This document shows positions 1 to 6,287 of a DNA stretch of 8,254 nucleotides, piece after piece. The notes under the pieces are model-generated. The model ran no database searches. It saw only the letters and a program-made list of their open reading frames with translations, and had not been told where the DNA came from. Origin of the DNA: Nitriliruptoraceae bacterium (GTDB lineage Bacteria; Actinomycetota; Nitriliruptoria; Nitriliruptorales; Nitriliruptoraceae); NCBI GenBank assembly GCA_007118045.1, contig SKTG01000466.1, positions 1 through 8,254 of the forward strand, given 5' to 3'. Each line of letters opens with the position of its first letter. The first letter of the stretch is position 1. A program made the position numbers and the translations under genes.

Positions 1-16
1 AGATCATGCCGGCTCC
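1..16 (-). other. Possible start of a divergent gene, cut by the left edge
   Basis: On the minus strand an ATG (plus-strand CAT at 5-7) is preceded by GGAG (plus-strand CTCC at 13-16) with a 5-base spacer. That is the same spacing seen at the strong forward starts in this window. Only two codons (Met-Ile) lie inside the window, so no product can be named. If real, it would be divergent from the transporter operon, a common place for a regulator. The alternative is a chance ATG in an upstream intergenic or coding region. Confidence 0.22.
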
Positions 17-235
17 GAGGACCCGGGTGCTAGCGTCGTTCTCGCACCCGGGGCGACGGCCCGCGACGAGGTCGACGGCGGCGAGGACCCCGGCCCGGGT
101 GGGTGCCGACAGCGATCCTGGGCGTCCGATCGCGCCGTCCCGGAACGGACGTCTTCGACGGCGTCGGCGCGAACCGCGGAGCGGCTCCGTCGGGAACGAG
201 AAGCGGTGTCGGCGGGAACCACGAACGGAGAGAAC
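8..235. promoter_or_regulatory. Upstream region of the transporter operon
   Basis: No convincing gene was found here. The frame shared with the downstream lipoprotein stays open back to the edge, but its residues after about position 105 look non-coding and the lipoprotein has its own signal peptide and ribosome site. The region must hold the operon promoter, yet I cannot place a clear -35/-10 pair. An imperfect direct repeat is visible: CGAGGACCC at 16-24 and again at 82-90, each followed by a CGGGTG-type run. CCCGGG-centred palindromic cores occur at 21-28, 46-53 and 93-100. These could be operator half-sites, but CCCGGG is frequent elsewhere in this GC-rich window, so the regulatory reading is weak. 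Confidence 0.35.
227..232 (+). promoter_or_regulatory. Ribosome binding site that fixes the lipoprotein start
   Basis: GGAGAG lies just ahead of the ATG at 236; its GGAG core (227-230) leaves a 5-base spacer. It decides between this ATG and the in-frame GTG at 206. The GTG has no comparable site and would put ten extra polar residues in front of the signal peptide. Confidence 0.75.
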
Positions 236-1507
236 ATGCGGCGGACCGGATGGGAACGGATCACGGCGGGGCTCGCGGTGGCGGGTCTGCTGCTCGCCGG
301 CTGCGGCACGGACGATGGCGAGGACGTCACGGACGAGGACGCGGTCGACGACGTCGATGAGGCGGACGAGCCCGACGGCGCCGACGATCCCGAGACGGAC
401 GACGACGCGGAGCCCGAGGACGCGGACGGGGACGACGTCGCGGCGGCCGACGACGAGTGTTCGCTGGACGAACCCGTCCCCGTGGGCATCGTGTTCAGCC
501 AGACGGGTGGAGCGGCGGTCTACGGCGAGAGCCAGACCGACGCGGTCGAGCTCGCCGCGGAGGAGCTCAACGATCGGGACGCAGGTGTGACCTACGACCT
601 CGTCGTCGAGGACGACGACAGCGACCCCGCCCAGGGCATCACCGCCTACGAGCGGCTGATCCGCAACGAGGAGGTCACGGCTCTCATCGGCCCCACACTG
701 TCCAACGTCTTCTTCTCGGCCGGTCCGGTGGCCCAGGAGGACGGCGTCCCCGCTCTGGGGGTATCGACCACGGCGGATGGCATCACCGACATCGGCGACT
801 ACATCTTCCGCAACGCCCTGACGGAGGCCCAGGTCATCCCGCAGACCGTGGAGGCCGCGGTCGAGGAGTTCGACATCGAACGCGCCGCGATCCTGCACAG
901 CGACGACGACGCGTTCACGGTCTCGGGCTACGAGATCTTCGTCCAGGCGCTCGAGGAGCAGGGCGTTGAGGTCGTCGCCGACGAGTCGTTCGCGACCGGC
1001 GACACCGACTTCTCCGCGCAGCTGACCGTCGCGCGCGACGGCGACCCCGACGCGCTCATGGTCTCCGCGTTGGCCGAGGAGGCCGCCCTGCTGATCGGAC
1101 AGGCCCGCGGGCTCGACCTCGACGTGCCGATCGTCGGCGGCAACGGCTTCAACTCCCCGGCGATCATCGACCAGGCCGGCGAGGACGCCGAGGGCGTGAT
1201 CGTGGGCGCGGCGTGGAACTCGGCGGCCGACGACGAGCTCAACGAGGACTTCAAGTCCAGCTACGAGGAGGCGACCGGGCGGCAGCCCGACCAGTTCGCA
1301 GCCCAGGCCTACGCCGGCATGAACATCATCGCCACCGCCGTCGAGAACGCCTGCTCGGCCGACCGGGACGCCGTACGCGACGCACTCGCGGAGATCCGCG
1401 GGATCGACACCGTGCTGGGCGAGTTCTCCTTCACCGACGACCGCGACGCGGAGCACGAGGGAGTCACCCAGGTGGTCGAGGACGGATCGTTCGCTCTGCT
1501 GGAGTGA
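236..1507 (+). CDS. Substrate-binding lipoprotein of a LivJ/LivK-type (HAAT) ABC importer
   Basis: This 423-residue protein is the extracellular solute receptor of the importer encoded just downstream. It has a short basic N terminus, a hydrophobic stretch (about 9-22) and a lipobox L20-A21-G22-C23, so Cys23 should be lipidated and anchored in the membrane. Residues 24-74 form a low-complexity tether in which 29 of 51 residues are Asp or Glu and none is Lys, Arg or His. The Peripla_BP_6 type I binding fold runs from about residue 80 to the end; GIVFSQTGG (84-92) and IGPTLSN (151-157) are typical of branched-chain amino acid receptors. The mature protein has only one Lys and about 12 Arg against roughly 100 acidic residues. 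Besides Cys23 there are just two cysteines, Cys75 and Cys373. The ATG at 236 was chosen for its GGAG site and signal peptide. The ligand could be a branched-chain amino acid or another small acid; sequence alone does not decide. Confidence 0.92.
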   Translation: MRRTGWERITAGLAVAGLLLAGCGTDDGEDVTDEDAVDDVDEADEPDGADDPETDDDAEPEDADGDDVAAADDECSLDEPVPVGIVFSQTGGAAVYGESQTDAVELAAEELNDRDAGVTYDLVVEDDDSDPAQGITAYERLIRNEEVTALIGPTLSNVFFSAGPVAQEDGVPALGVSTTADGITDIGDYIFRNALTEAQVIPQTVEAAVEEFDIERAAILHSDDDAFTVSGYEIFVQALEEQGVEVVADESFATGDTDFSAQLTVARDGDPDALMVSALAEEAALLIGQARGLDLDVPIVGGNGFNSPAIIDQAGEDAEGVIVGAAWNSAADDELNEDFKSSYEEATGRQPDQFAAQAYAGMNIIATAVENACSADRDAVRDALAEIRGIDTVLGEFSFTDDRDAEHEGVTQVVEDGSFALLE

Positions 1508-1532
1508 GGCACGTCCGAACGACCCGGCCGAC

Positions 1533-1544
1533 CTCCCCGCGGAG
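1533..1544 (+). promoter_or_regulatory. Small hairpin covering the livH ribosome binding site
   Basis: The 42-base gap between the lipoprotein and livH contains CTCC (1533-1536), a CCGC loop and GGAG (1541-1544). The GGAG is the livH ribosome binding site, 5 bases before its ATG. A 4-bp stem could partly mask it and lower permease translation relative to the binding protein, which such systems usually need in excess. The stem is short and this is only a suggestion. Confidence 0.2.
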
Positions 1545-1549
1545 CCAGC

Positions 1550-2425
1550 ATGCAGCAACTCGTCAACGGCGTGTTCCTGGGCTCGATCTACGCGCTCTTC
1601 GCGCTGGGCTACACGCTCGTCTTCGGGGTGCTGCACCAGCTGAACCTCGCGCACCAGGGCGTGTACATGCTGGGCGCGTTCACCGGGTGGGTCCTGGCCG
1701 TCTCCTACGACCTGCCGCTGTGGGTCGCCGGTCTGGGCGCCATCGTCGCCGGGGCGCTGCTCGGTCTGCTGATCGAACGCATCGCCTTCGCTCCGCTCCG
1801 GGGGCGGCCGGACGAGCACTTCGCCGGCCTGATCTCCTCGATCGCGCTCGGGATCGTCCTGGTGGCTGGAGCGCAGGGCATCTTCGGACCCGAGACGGTC
1901 CGCTTCCCCCCTGACGCCTTCCCCGGGACCCGCTTCGTGATCGCCGGCGCCTCGATCTCCCTGCTCCAGGTGGTGATCCTCGCCATCGCCGTGGCGATGA
2001 TGGTCGGGCTCAACTGGCTGGTGGTGTCCACGCGGCTCGGTCGCGCGATGCGAGCGGTCGCCGAGAACGAGCGAGCCGCCCGGATCCTGGGCGTCGACGT
2101 CGAACGCGTCACGATGGCCACCTACATGCTCTCCTCCGCGCTCGGTGCCGCGGCGGGCATCATGTTCGCCCTGGCGTTCAACTCGATCCGGGTCGAGATG
2201 GGTCTGGCCGTTGAGCTCAAGGGCCTCGCCGTCATCATCGTCGGCGGGCTCGGCAGCCTGCCCGGCGCCATGGTGGGCGGGCTCCTGCTCGGCCTCGCCG
2301 AGGTGTTCAGCATCGTGCTGATCGGCTCGGGGTGGCGGGACGCCGTCGCGTTCGGGCTGCTCTTCGGGGTCCTGTTCTTCCGTCCGCAGGGGCTGTTCGG
2401 CAAGCTCCGCGTCCGCGAGGTGTGA
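1550..2425 (+). CDS. livH: Branched-chain amino acid type ABC importer permease LivH
   Basis: This 291-residue integral membrane permease forms half of the translocation channel. It is almost entirely hydrophobic, with segments consistent with the usual eight or so helices of BPD_transp_2 permeases. Family landmarks are visible: an N-terminal GYTLVFGVLHQLNLAHQG stretch (20-37), where LivH proteins carry N-[FL]-A-H; the cytoplasmic coupling motif AVAENERAARILGVD (169-183), which contacts the ATPase; and VGGLGSLPGA (231-240) before the last helices. The length matches the family (about 290-310). The start is ATG with GGAG 5 bases upstream. Its stop (2423-2425) overlaps the GTG of the next gene, so the two are translationally coupled. 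The partner permease is the N-terminal half of the next protein. The family is certain; the transported substrate is not. Confidence 0.95.
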   Translation: MQQLVNGVFLGSIYALFALGYTLVFGVLHQLNLAHQGVYMLGAFTGWVLAVSYDLPLWVAGLGAIVAGALLGLLIERIAFAPLRGRPDEHFAGLISSIALGIVLVAGAQGIFGPETVRFPPDAFPGTRFVIAGASISLLQVVILAIAVAMMVGLNWLVVSTRLGRAMRAVAENERAARILGVDVERVTMATYMLSSALGAAAGIMFALAFNSIRVEMGLAVELKGLAVIIVGGLGSLPGAMVGGLLLGLAEVFSIVLIGSGWRDAVAFGLLFGVLFFRPQGLFGKLRVREV

Positions 2426-4218
2426 CGGTGGGCGCGCTCGCGGAATTCCTGGTGCGCTACGACGGCGTGATCGCCTTCGTCGGGATCAACGGCGTGCTCG
2501 CGTTCTCCATGTACGCGGTCCTGATCGCGGGTCAGCTGAGCCTCGCGCAGGCGGCCTTCGCGTCGATCGCGGCGTACACGTCCGCCATCCTGACCATGCA
2601 GCTCGGGCTGCCGTTCCCGGCGGTCCTGATCATCGGCATGATCGTGGCCGCCGGTGCCGCGTTCGTGCTGGGACTGCCGGTGCTGCGCCTGCGTGGGGTG
2701 TTCCTCGCCATCGCCACGATCGGGTTCGGGGAGGTCGTGCGCATCACGGCGCTCAACCTCGACGTCACCGGGGGCGCCATCGGTCTCCGGCCCATACCGC
2801 GCGTCGTCGGTCTGTGGCACATCTACCTCGCCCTCGCGCTGTGTGCCTGGCTGTTCTTCCGCATGCGGCCGAGCAAGCTCGGTCGTGGCCTGGCGGCGCT
2901 GCGTGACGACGAGGTCGCCGCCCGGGTGATGGGCGTCGACACGGTCCGCTACAAGCTGTTCGCCTTCACGCTGTCGGGTGCGCTCGCCGGGCTGGGCGGG
3001 GTGCTGTTCGCCCACTACGCCCGCTTCATCTCGCCCGGTCAGTTCGGGTTCGAGCGGGCGGTCGACATCCTGCTCTACGCCATCGTCGGGGGCCTCGGCC
3101 AGTGGCTCGGGCCGATCCTCGGTGGCGGGTTCCTCACCCTCGTCCCGGAACTGCAGCGTCAGGTCGGCATCGAGGCCGGGTGGCTGCGGCCGGTGATCAA
3201 CGGGCTCCTGCTGCTCGGCGTGATCCTGTTCCTGCCCTCCGGGCTCGTCGGTGTCGGACGCGTGCTCGTGCCCGCCGGCCTGCGGCGCCGCCTCGACGCG
3301 ACGTCGCCCAGGGCCACGCCGGCCGTGACCACGACGCCCGAGGCGGCGGCGGTCGAGGTCTCGGTTCGGCCCCCCGAGGGGACGGTGGCGACGCTGTCCG
3401 GCGTCGAGAAGGATTTCGGGGGGGTCAAGGCGTTGGACGGCGTCGATCTGACGATCGGCTCGGGCGAGATCCTCGGCCTCATCGGACCGAACGGGGCGGG
3501 CAAGACGACCCTGGTCAACGTGCTGACCGGACTCGCCGCCCCGACGGAGGGAGCGGTCGAGATCGGGGGCAGCGACGTGGTCGGCCTCTCACCCGATCGG
3601 ATCAACGGGCTCGGTGTCGGTCGGACCTTCCAGCAGACGAAGCTGTTCGAGGGGCTCTCGGTCCGCGAGAACGTGATGGTCGGTGGGCACCGGGTCGCGG
3701 AGGGGACCCTGCTGCCGCGGCTGGTCGGTCTGCCAGCGGCGCGGTCCGCGGAGCGGATGCACCGCGAGCGCGCCGACCGGTACCTGGCGATGGTCGACCT
3801 GGGCGATCAGGCCGACCAGCCGGCGTCCGCCCTGTCGTACGGCAACCGGCGACGCCTGGAGATCGCTCGGGCTCTCTGTAGCGAGCCGCGGCTGCTCGTC
3901 CTGGACGAGCCCGCCGCCGGCATGAACCAGGTCGAGGCGACCGATCTCGGCGGGTTGATCCGTCGCGTCGCTGCGACCGGGGTGACCGTCCTGCTGATCG
4001 AGCACAACGTCCGTCTCGTCATGAGCGCCTGTACCCGGGTCGTGGTCCTCAACTTCGGGCAGGTCATCGCGCAAGGTGACCCGACCACGGTCTCCCGGGA
4101 TCCGGAGGTCGTCCGCGCGTACCTCGGAACGTCGGACGCGACCGATGTGACCGGGACGACGCCGGACGGCGGACCCGACACGAACGACGTGGGGACGGCG
4201 CCGGAGGAGCGGGAGTGA
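2422..4218 (+). CDS. livM-livG: LivM permease-LivG ATPase fusion protein
   Basis: This 598-residue protein joins the second permease and the first ATPase of the importer. Residues 1 to about 275 are LivM: GQLSLAQAAF (37-46), the coupling motif RDDEVAARVMGVD (161-173), and a hydrophobic C-terminal segment ending in LFLPSGLVG. Residues about 276-321 are a linker rich in Arg, Ala, Pro, Thr and Glu. The LivG ATPase starts near 322, with Walker A GPNGAGKTT (355-363), Q-loop Gln404, ABC signature LSYG (471-474), Walker B ending Asp495-Glu496, and switch His528 in IEHN. The family's YLG ending is at 567-569, followed by an unusual Thr/Asp/Gly/Glu-rich tail (570-598). No frameshift is seen and the reading frame is continuous across the linker. 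GTG at 2422 overlaps the livH stop as GTGA, like the next two junctions. GTG at 2428 is an alternative with better spacing (7 bases) from GAGG at 2417-2420. Such fusions occur in other bacteria; separate livM and livG genes are the commoner arrangement. Confidence 0.94.
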   Translation: MTVGALAEFLVRYDGVIAFVGINGVLAFSMYAVLIAGQLSLAQAAFASIAAYTSAILTMQLGLPFPAVLIIGMIVAAGAAFVLGLPVLRLRGVFLAIATIGFGEVVRITALNLDVTGGAIGLRPIPRVVGLWHIYLALALCAWLFFRMRPSKLGRGLAALRDDEVAARVMGVDTVRYKLFAFTLSGALAGLGGVLFAHYARFISPGQFGFERAVDILLYAIVGGLGQWLGPILGGGFLTLVPELQRQVGIEAGWLRPVINGLLLLGVILFLPSGLVGVGRVLVPAGLRRRLDATSPRATPAVTTTPEAAAVEVSVRPPEGTVATLSGVEKDFGGVKALDGVDLTIGSGEILGLIGPNGAGKTTLVNVLTGLAAPTEGAVEIGGSDVVGLSPDRINGLGVGRTFQQTKLFEGLSVRENVMVGGHRVAEGTLLPRLVGLPAARSAERMHRERADRYLAMVDLGDQADQPASALSYGNRRRLEIARALCSEPRLLVLDEPAAGMNQVEATDLGGLIRRVAATGVTVLLIEHNVRLVMSACTRVVVLNFGQVIAQGDPTTVSRDPEVVRAYLGTSDATDVTGTTPDGGPDTNDVGTAPEERE

Positions 4219-4955
4219 ACGCTCAGGGCTCGGAGCGCACACGTACGGCCGCCGGCCTGGAGGTCGAGGGACTCGAGGTCGCCTACGGACAGGTGCAGGC
4301 CGTCCGCGGCATCGACCTCGAGGTCCCGGCTGGTGCCCTGGTCGCCCTGATCGGCGCGAACGGCGCCGGGAAGAGCTCGACGCTCGCCGCCATCTCCGGC
4401 CTCGTGCGTAGCCGGGGGCGCATCCGGTTGGACGGCGAGGACATCTCCCGCCGCCGATCGAGCCAGCGCGTCGCGGCCGGCGTGGTCCAGGTCCCGGAGG
4501 GGCGGGAGGTGTTGGCGACGCTGACGGTGACGGAGAACCTCCAGCTCGGCGCATGGCACCAGCCACGGCACTACGAGACCGGTGTCGCGGAGGTCTTCGA
4601 ACGGTTCCCGGTGCTGCACGAACGCCGTGAGCTCTCGGCGAGCTCCCTGTCCGGCGGCGAACAGCAGATGCTGGCCGTCGCACGGGCGCTGCTCGCACGT
4701 CCCCGGGTGCTGCTGCTCGACGAACCCTCGATGGGGCTCGCCCCCCAGATCGTCGACGAGGTCTTCGCGATCATCGAGGAGATCCGTCGCGACGGCACCA
4801 CGGTGCTCCTCGTTGAGCAGAACGCGCATCGGGCGCTGGCCGCCTCCGATCACGCGTACGTCATGGAGACGGGCACGGTCGCCTTCGACGGCCCGTCATC
4901 GAAGCTGTTGCAGGATCCGAAGCTGGTCGAGGCCTACCTCGGGGAGGCGCTGTGA
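4215..4955 (+). CDS. livF: ABC importer ATP-binding protein LivF
   Basis: This 246-residue cytoplasmic ATPase should pair with the LivG domain of the preceding protein to power import. Walker A is GANGAGKSS (47-55), the ABC signature LSGGEQQ (145-151), and Walker B ends at Asp169-Glu170, followed by PSMGLAP. The switch position lies in LLVEQNA, with Gln in place of His. That is normal for LivF (E. coli LivF also has VEQN) and helps separate it from LivG. The C terminus keeps the YLG motif. Length is close to the family norm of about 235 plus a short, non-conserved N-terminal extension (about 13 residues). It starts at a GTG overlapping the previous stop by four bases, with a strong GGAGGAG site at 4203-4209 and a 5-base spacer. 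Its own stop overlaps the next GTG. Confidence 0.96.
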   Translation: MNAQGSERTRTAAGLEVEGLEVAYGQVQAVRGIDLEVPAGALVALIGANGAGKSSTLAAISGLVRSRGRIRLDGEDISRRRSSQRVAAGVVQVPEGREVLATLTVTENLQLGAWHQPRHYETGVAEVFERFPVLHERRELSASSLSGGEQQMLAVARALLARPRVLLLDEPSMGLAPQIVDEVFAIIEEIRRDGTTVLLVEQNAHRALAASDHAYVMETGTVAFDGPSSKLLQDPKLVEAYLGEAL

Positions 4956-6199
4956 ACACGGAGCGGGTACGTCGACAGTTGCCGCGTGTCGAGCAGTTCC
5001 GTGGCCTGATCGGGACCCCGTCACGCGAGGGTTCCCGAAACGAGCGACGGCTGGCGCGGGCGAGGACCGTCTCCGACCTGCGCTCGCTCGCCCGGCGCCG
5101 GACCCCACGGGCGGTGTTCGACTACGTCGACGGAGCGGCGGCCCACGAGCTGAGCCTGTGGCGGGCCCGACGCACGTTCCGGGACCTCGAGCTACGCAAC
5201 CGGGTGCTGCGCGACGTCGGCGACGTCGACCCTTCGACGACGATCCTCGGCCGGCCGTCGGCGCTGCCGATCAGCCTGGCTCCGACCGGCTTCACGCGCA
5301 TGATGCATCACGAGGGCGAACGGGCGGTGGCTCCCGCCGCCGCGGCGGCCGGGATCCCCTACGCGTTGTCGACGATGGGGACCACCTCGGTCGAACAGCT
5401 CGCCAGCCTCGAACCCGCCGGGCGCAAGTGGTTCCAGCTCTACCTGTGGCGCGACCGCGAGGCCAGCCGCGAGCTGATCGCGCGCGCACGCGCGGCCGGT
5501 TACGAAGCCCTGGTGCTCACGGTCGACACCCCCGTGTCCGGGACCCGGCTGCGTGACGTGCGCAACGGCCTGACGATCCCGCCGGCGCTGACGCTGCGCA
5601 CGATCGGGAACGCGGCGCTGTTCCCGTCCTGGTGGTTCAACCTGCTGACGACCGAACCGCTCGAGTTCGCCTCGTTCTCCGCATGGGACGGCACCGCCGC
5701 GGAGCTGGCCGACGTCATGTTCGACCCCAGGATGACCTTCGAGGACCTGGCGTGGCTGCGCGAGCAGTGGGACGGGCCGCTGCTCGTCAAGGGTGTGATG
5801 CTGGTCGAGGACGCGGAGGCGGTCGTGGACCGGGGCGCCGACGGCATCGTGATCTCCAACCACGGCGGGCGCCAGCTCGACCGCTCACCCACCCCGCTCG
5901 AGCAGCTCCCGGCCATCGTCGCCGCCGTGGGTGACCGCGCCGAGATCCACCTCGACGGTGGGGTGCTCACGGGCGCCGACGTGCTCGCGAGCGTGGCGTT
6001 GGGTGCTCGGTCCGTCTCGGTCGGGCGCGCCTACCTGTACGGCCTGATGGCGGGTGGGGAGGCCGGGGTGGCCCGAGCCATCGAGATCCTGGGCGAGGAG
6101 CTCACCCGCACGATGCGGTTGGTCGGGGTGACCTCGATCGCCGAGCTCGGCCCGGAGCACGTCCGCCTGCGGAACCACCCCCACGGCCCCGGGGGCTGA
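4952..6199 (+). CDS. lldD: FMN-dependent L-lactate / 2-hydroxy-acid dehydrogenase (LldD2-like)
   Basis: This 415-residue TIM-barrel flavoenzyme is predicted to oxidise an L-2-hydroxy acid, most likely lactate, to the 2-oxo acid, with electrons going to the respiratory chain or oxygen. Residues corresponding to the flavocytochrome b2 active site are present: Tyr58 in FDYVDG, LAPTG (109-113) at the flavin, Tyr164 in QLYLWRD, Asp192 and Arg199 (same 7-residue spacing as in the family), Lys280, and the catalytic base His304 with Arg307 in SNHGGRQLD. FMN-phosphate contacts are at DGG (335-337) and Gly358-Arg359. Long stretches, such as LRDVRNG followed by IPPALTLRTI, and YLYGLMAGGEAG, match my memory of M. 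tuberculosis LldD2 (Rv1872c), which is about the same length. No mycofactocin genes are nearby, so the related MftD role is unlikely. The GTG start overlaps the livF stop, with GGAGG at 4943-4947. This coupling suggests that the imported solute feeds the enzyme. Exact substrate and electron acceptor are inferred. Confidence 0.93.
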   Translation: MNTERVRRQLPRVEQFRGLIGTPSREGSRNERRLARARTVSDLRSLARRRTPRAVFDYVDGAAAHELSLWRARRTFRDLELRNRVLRDVGDVDPSTTILGRPSALPISLAPTGFTRMMHHEGERAVAPAAAAAGIPYALSTMGTTSVEQLASLEPAGRKWFQLYLWRDREASRELIARARAAGYEALVLTVDTPVSGTRLRDVRNGLTIPPALTLRTIGNAALFPSWWFNLLTTEPLEFASFSAWDGTAAELADVMFDPRMTFEDLAWLREQWDGPLLVKGVMLVEDAEAVVDRGADGIVISNHGGRQLDRSPTPLEQLPAIVAAVGDRAEIHLDGGVLTGADVLASVALGARSVSVGRAYLYGLMAGGEAGVARAIEILGEELTRTMRLVGVTSIAELGPEHVRLRNHPHGPGG

Positions 6200-6226
6200 G
6201 GGGCGGTCGGGTAGGGTGTTCGCCCC
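6200..6226 (+). terminator. Possible GC-rich hairpin after the operon stop
   Basis: GGGGCG (6200-6205), immediately after the lldD stop, can pair with CGCCCC (6221-6226) across a 15-base loop. No T-tract follows, so it is not a classical intrinsic terminator. It could support termination in a GC-rich actinobacterium, or be chance. It overlaps the candidate -10 at 6212-6217. Confidence 0.2.
6212..6217 (+). promoter_or_regulatory. Candidate -10 element for acnA
   Basis: TAGGGT matches the actinobacterial TANNNT -10 pattern and lies 70 bases before the acnA GTG, inside the only non-coding gap between the operon and acnA. No recognisable -35 (TTGAC-like) is found 16-19 bases upstream. If used, it would give a leader of roughly 60 bases containing the two dyads described separately. 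Confidence 0.28.
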
Positions 6227-6230
6227 CGCA

Positions 6231-6242
6231 GGCTGGCCAGCC
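6231..6242. repeat. Perfect 12-base palindrome upstream of acnA
   Basis: GGCTGGCCAGCC reads the same on both strands with no spacer. It sits between the candidate -10 and the acnA start, where a regulator could bind as a dimer. It could also be chance in GC-rich DNA. No named operator is recognised. Confidence 0.4.
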
Positions 6243-6248
6243 AGGCCC

Positions 6249-6262
6249 GCGGGATGCCCCGC
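6249..6262 (+). promoter_or_regulatory. Short leader hairpin before acnA
   Basis: GCGGG (6249-6253) and CCCGC (6258-6262) form a perfect 5-bp GC stem with a 4-base ATGC loop, 14 bases upstream of the acnA ribosome site. It may be an RNA leader structure or the end of a transcript from the operon. It does not match an iron-responsive element loop. Confidence 0.25.
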
Positions 6263-6276
6263 CTTGCGCCGTACCC

Positions 6277-6282
6277 GAGGAG
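6277..6282 (+). promoter_or_regulatory. Ribosome binding site that fixes the acnA start
   Basis: GAGGAG ends 5 bases before GTG at 6288 (spacer CCCCC). It is the strongest site in the gap and sets the reading frame of the aconitase. Confidence 0.75.
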
Positions 6283-6287
6283 CCCCC

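Noticed and set aside
206..235. Upstream GTG at 206 as the start of the binding lipoprotein
   Set aside because: It lacks a good ribosome site and would add ten polar residues ahead of a standard lipoprotein signal peptide; the ATG at 236 with GGAG is better.
4..590. Overlapping open frames on both strands at the left end (161 codons minus, 194 codons plus)
   Set aside because: The minus one is a Ser/Ala-rich artefact of the acidic-tether codons read backwards; the plus one is Arg/Thr-rich and overlaps the lipoprotein gene out of frame.
2122..3015. Minus-strand open frame (297 codons) opposite livH and the livM part
   Set aside because: It is antisense to two conserved permeases, highly polar and Arg/Glu/His-rich, with no family resemblance.
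3589..4853. Two overlapping minus-strand open frames (369 and 348 codons) opposite livM-livG and livF
   Set aside because: Both are shadows of ATPase genes whose motifs are unambiguous on the plus strand; their compositions (Arg/Pro/Ser-rich) are typical of spurious frames in GC-rich DNA.
4215..4955. Gln instead of His at the LivF switch position as a sign of a degenerate ATPase
   Set aside because: VEQN is the normal LivF sequence, also in E. coli, so it is a family trait rather than a missing residue.
4952..6199. Assignment of the flavoenzyme as MftD of a mycofactocin cluster
   Set aside because: No mycofactocin precursor, radical SAM or carrier genes are in the window, and the sequence resembles LldD2 much more closely in my recollection.
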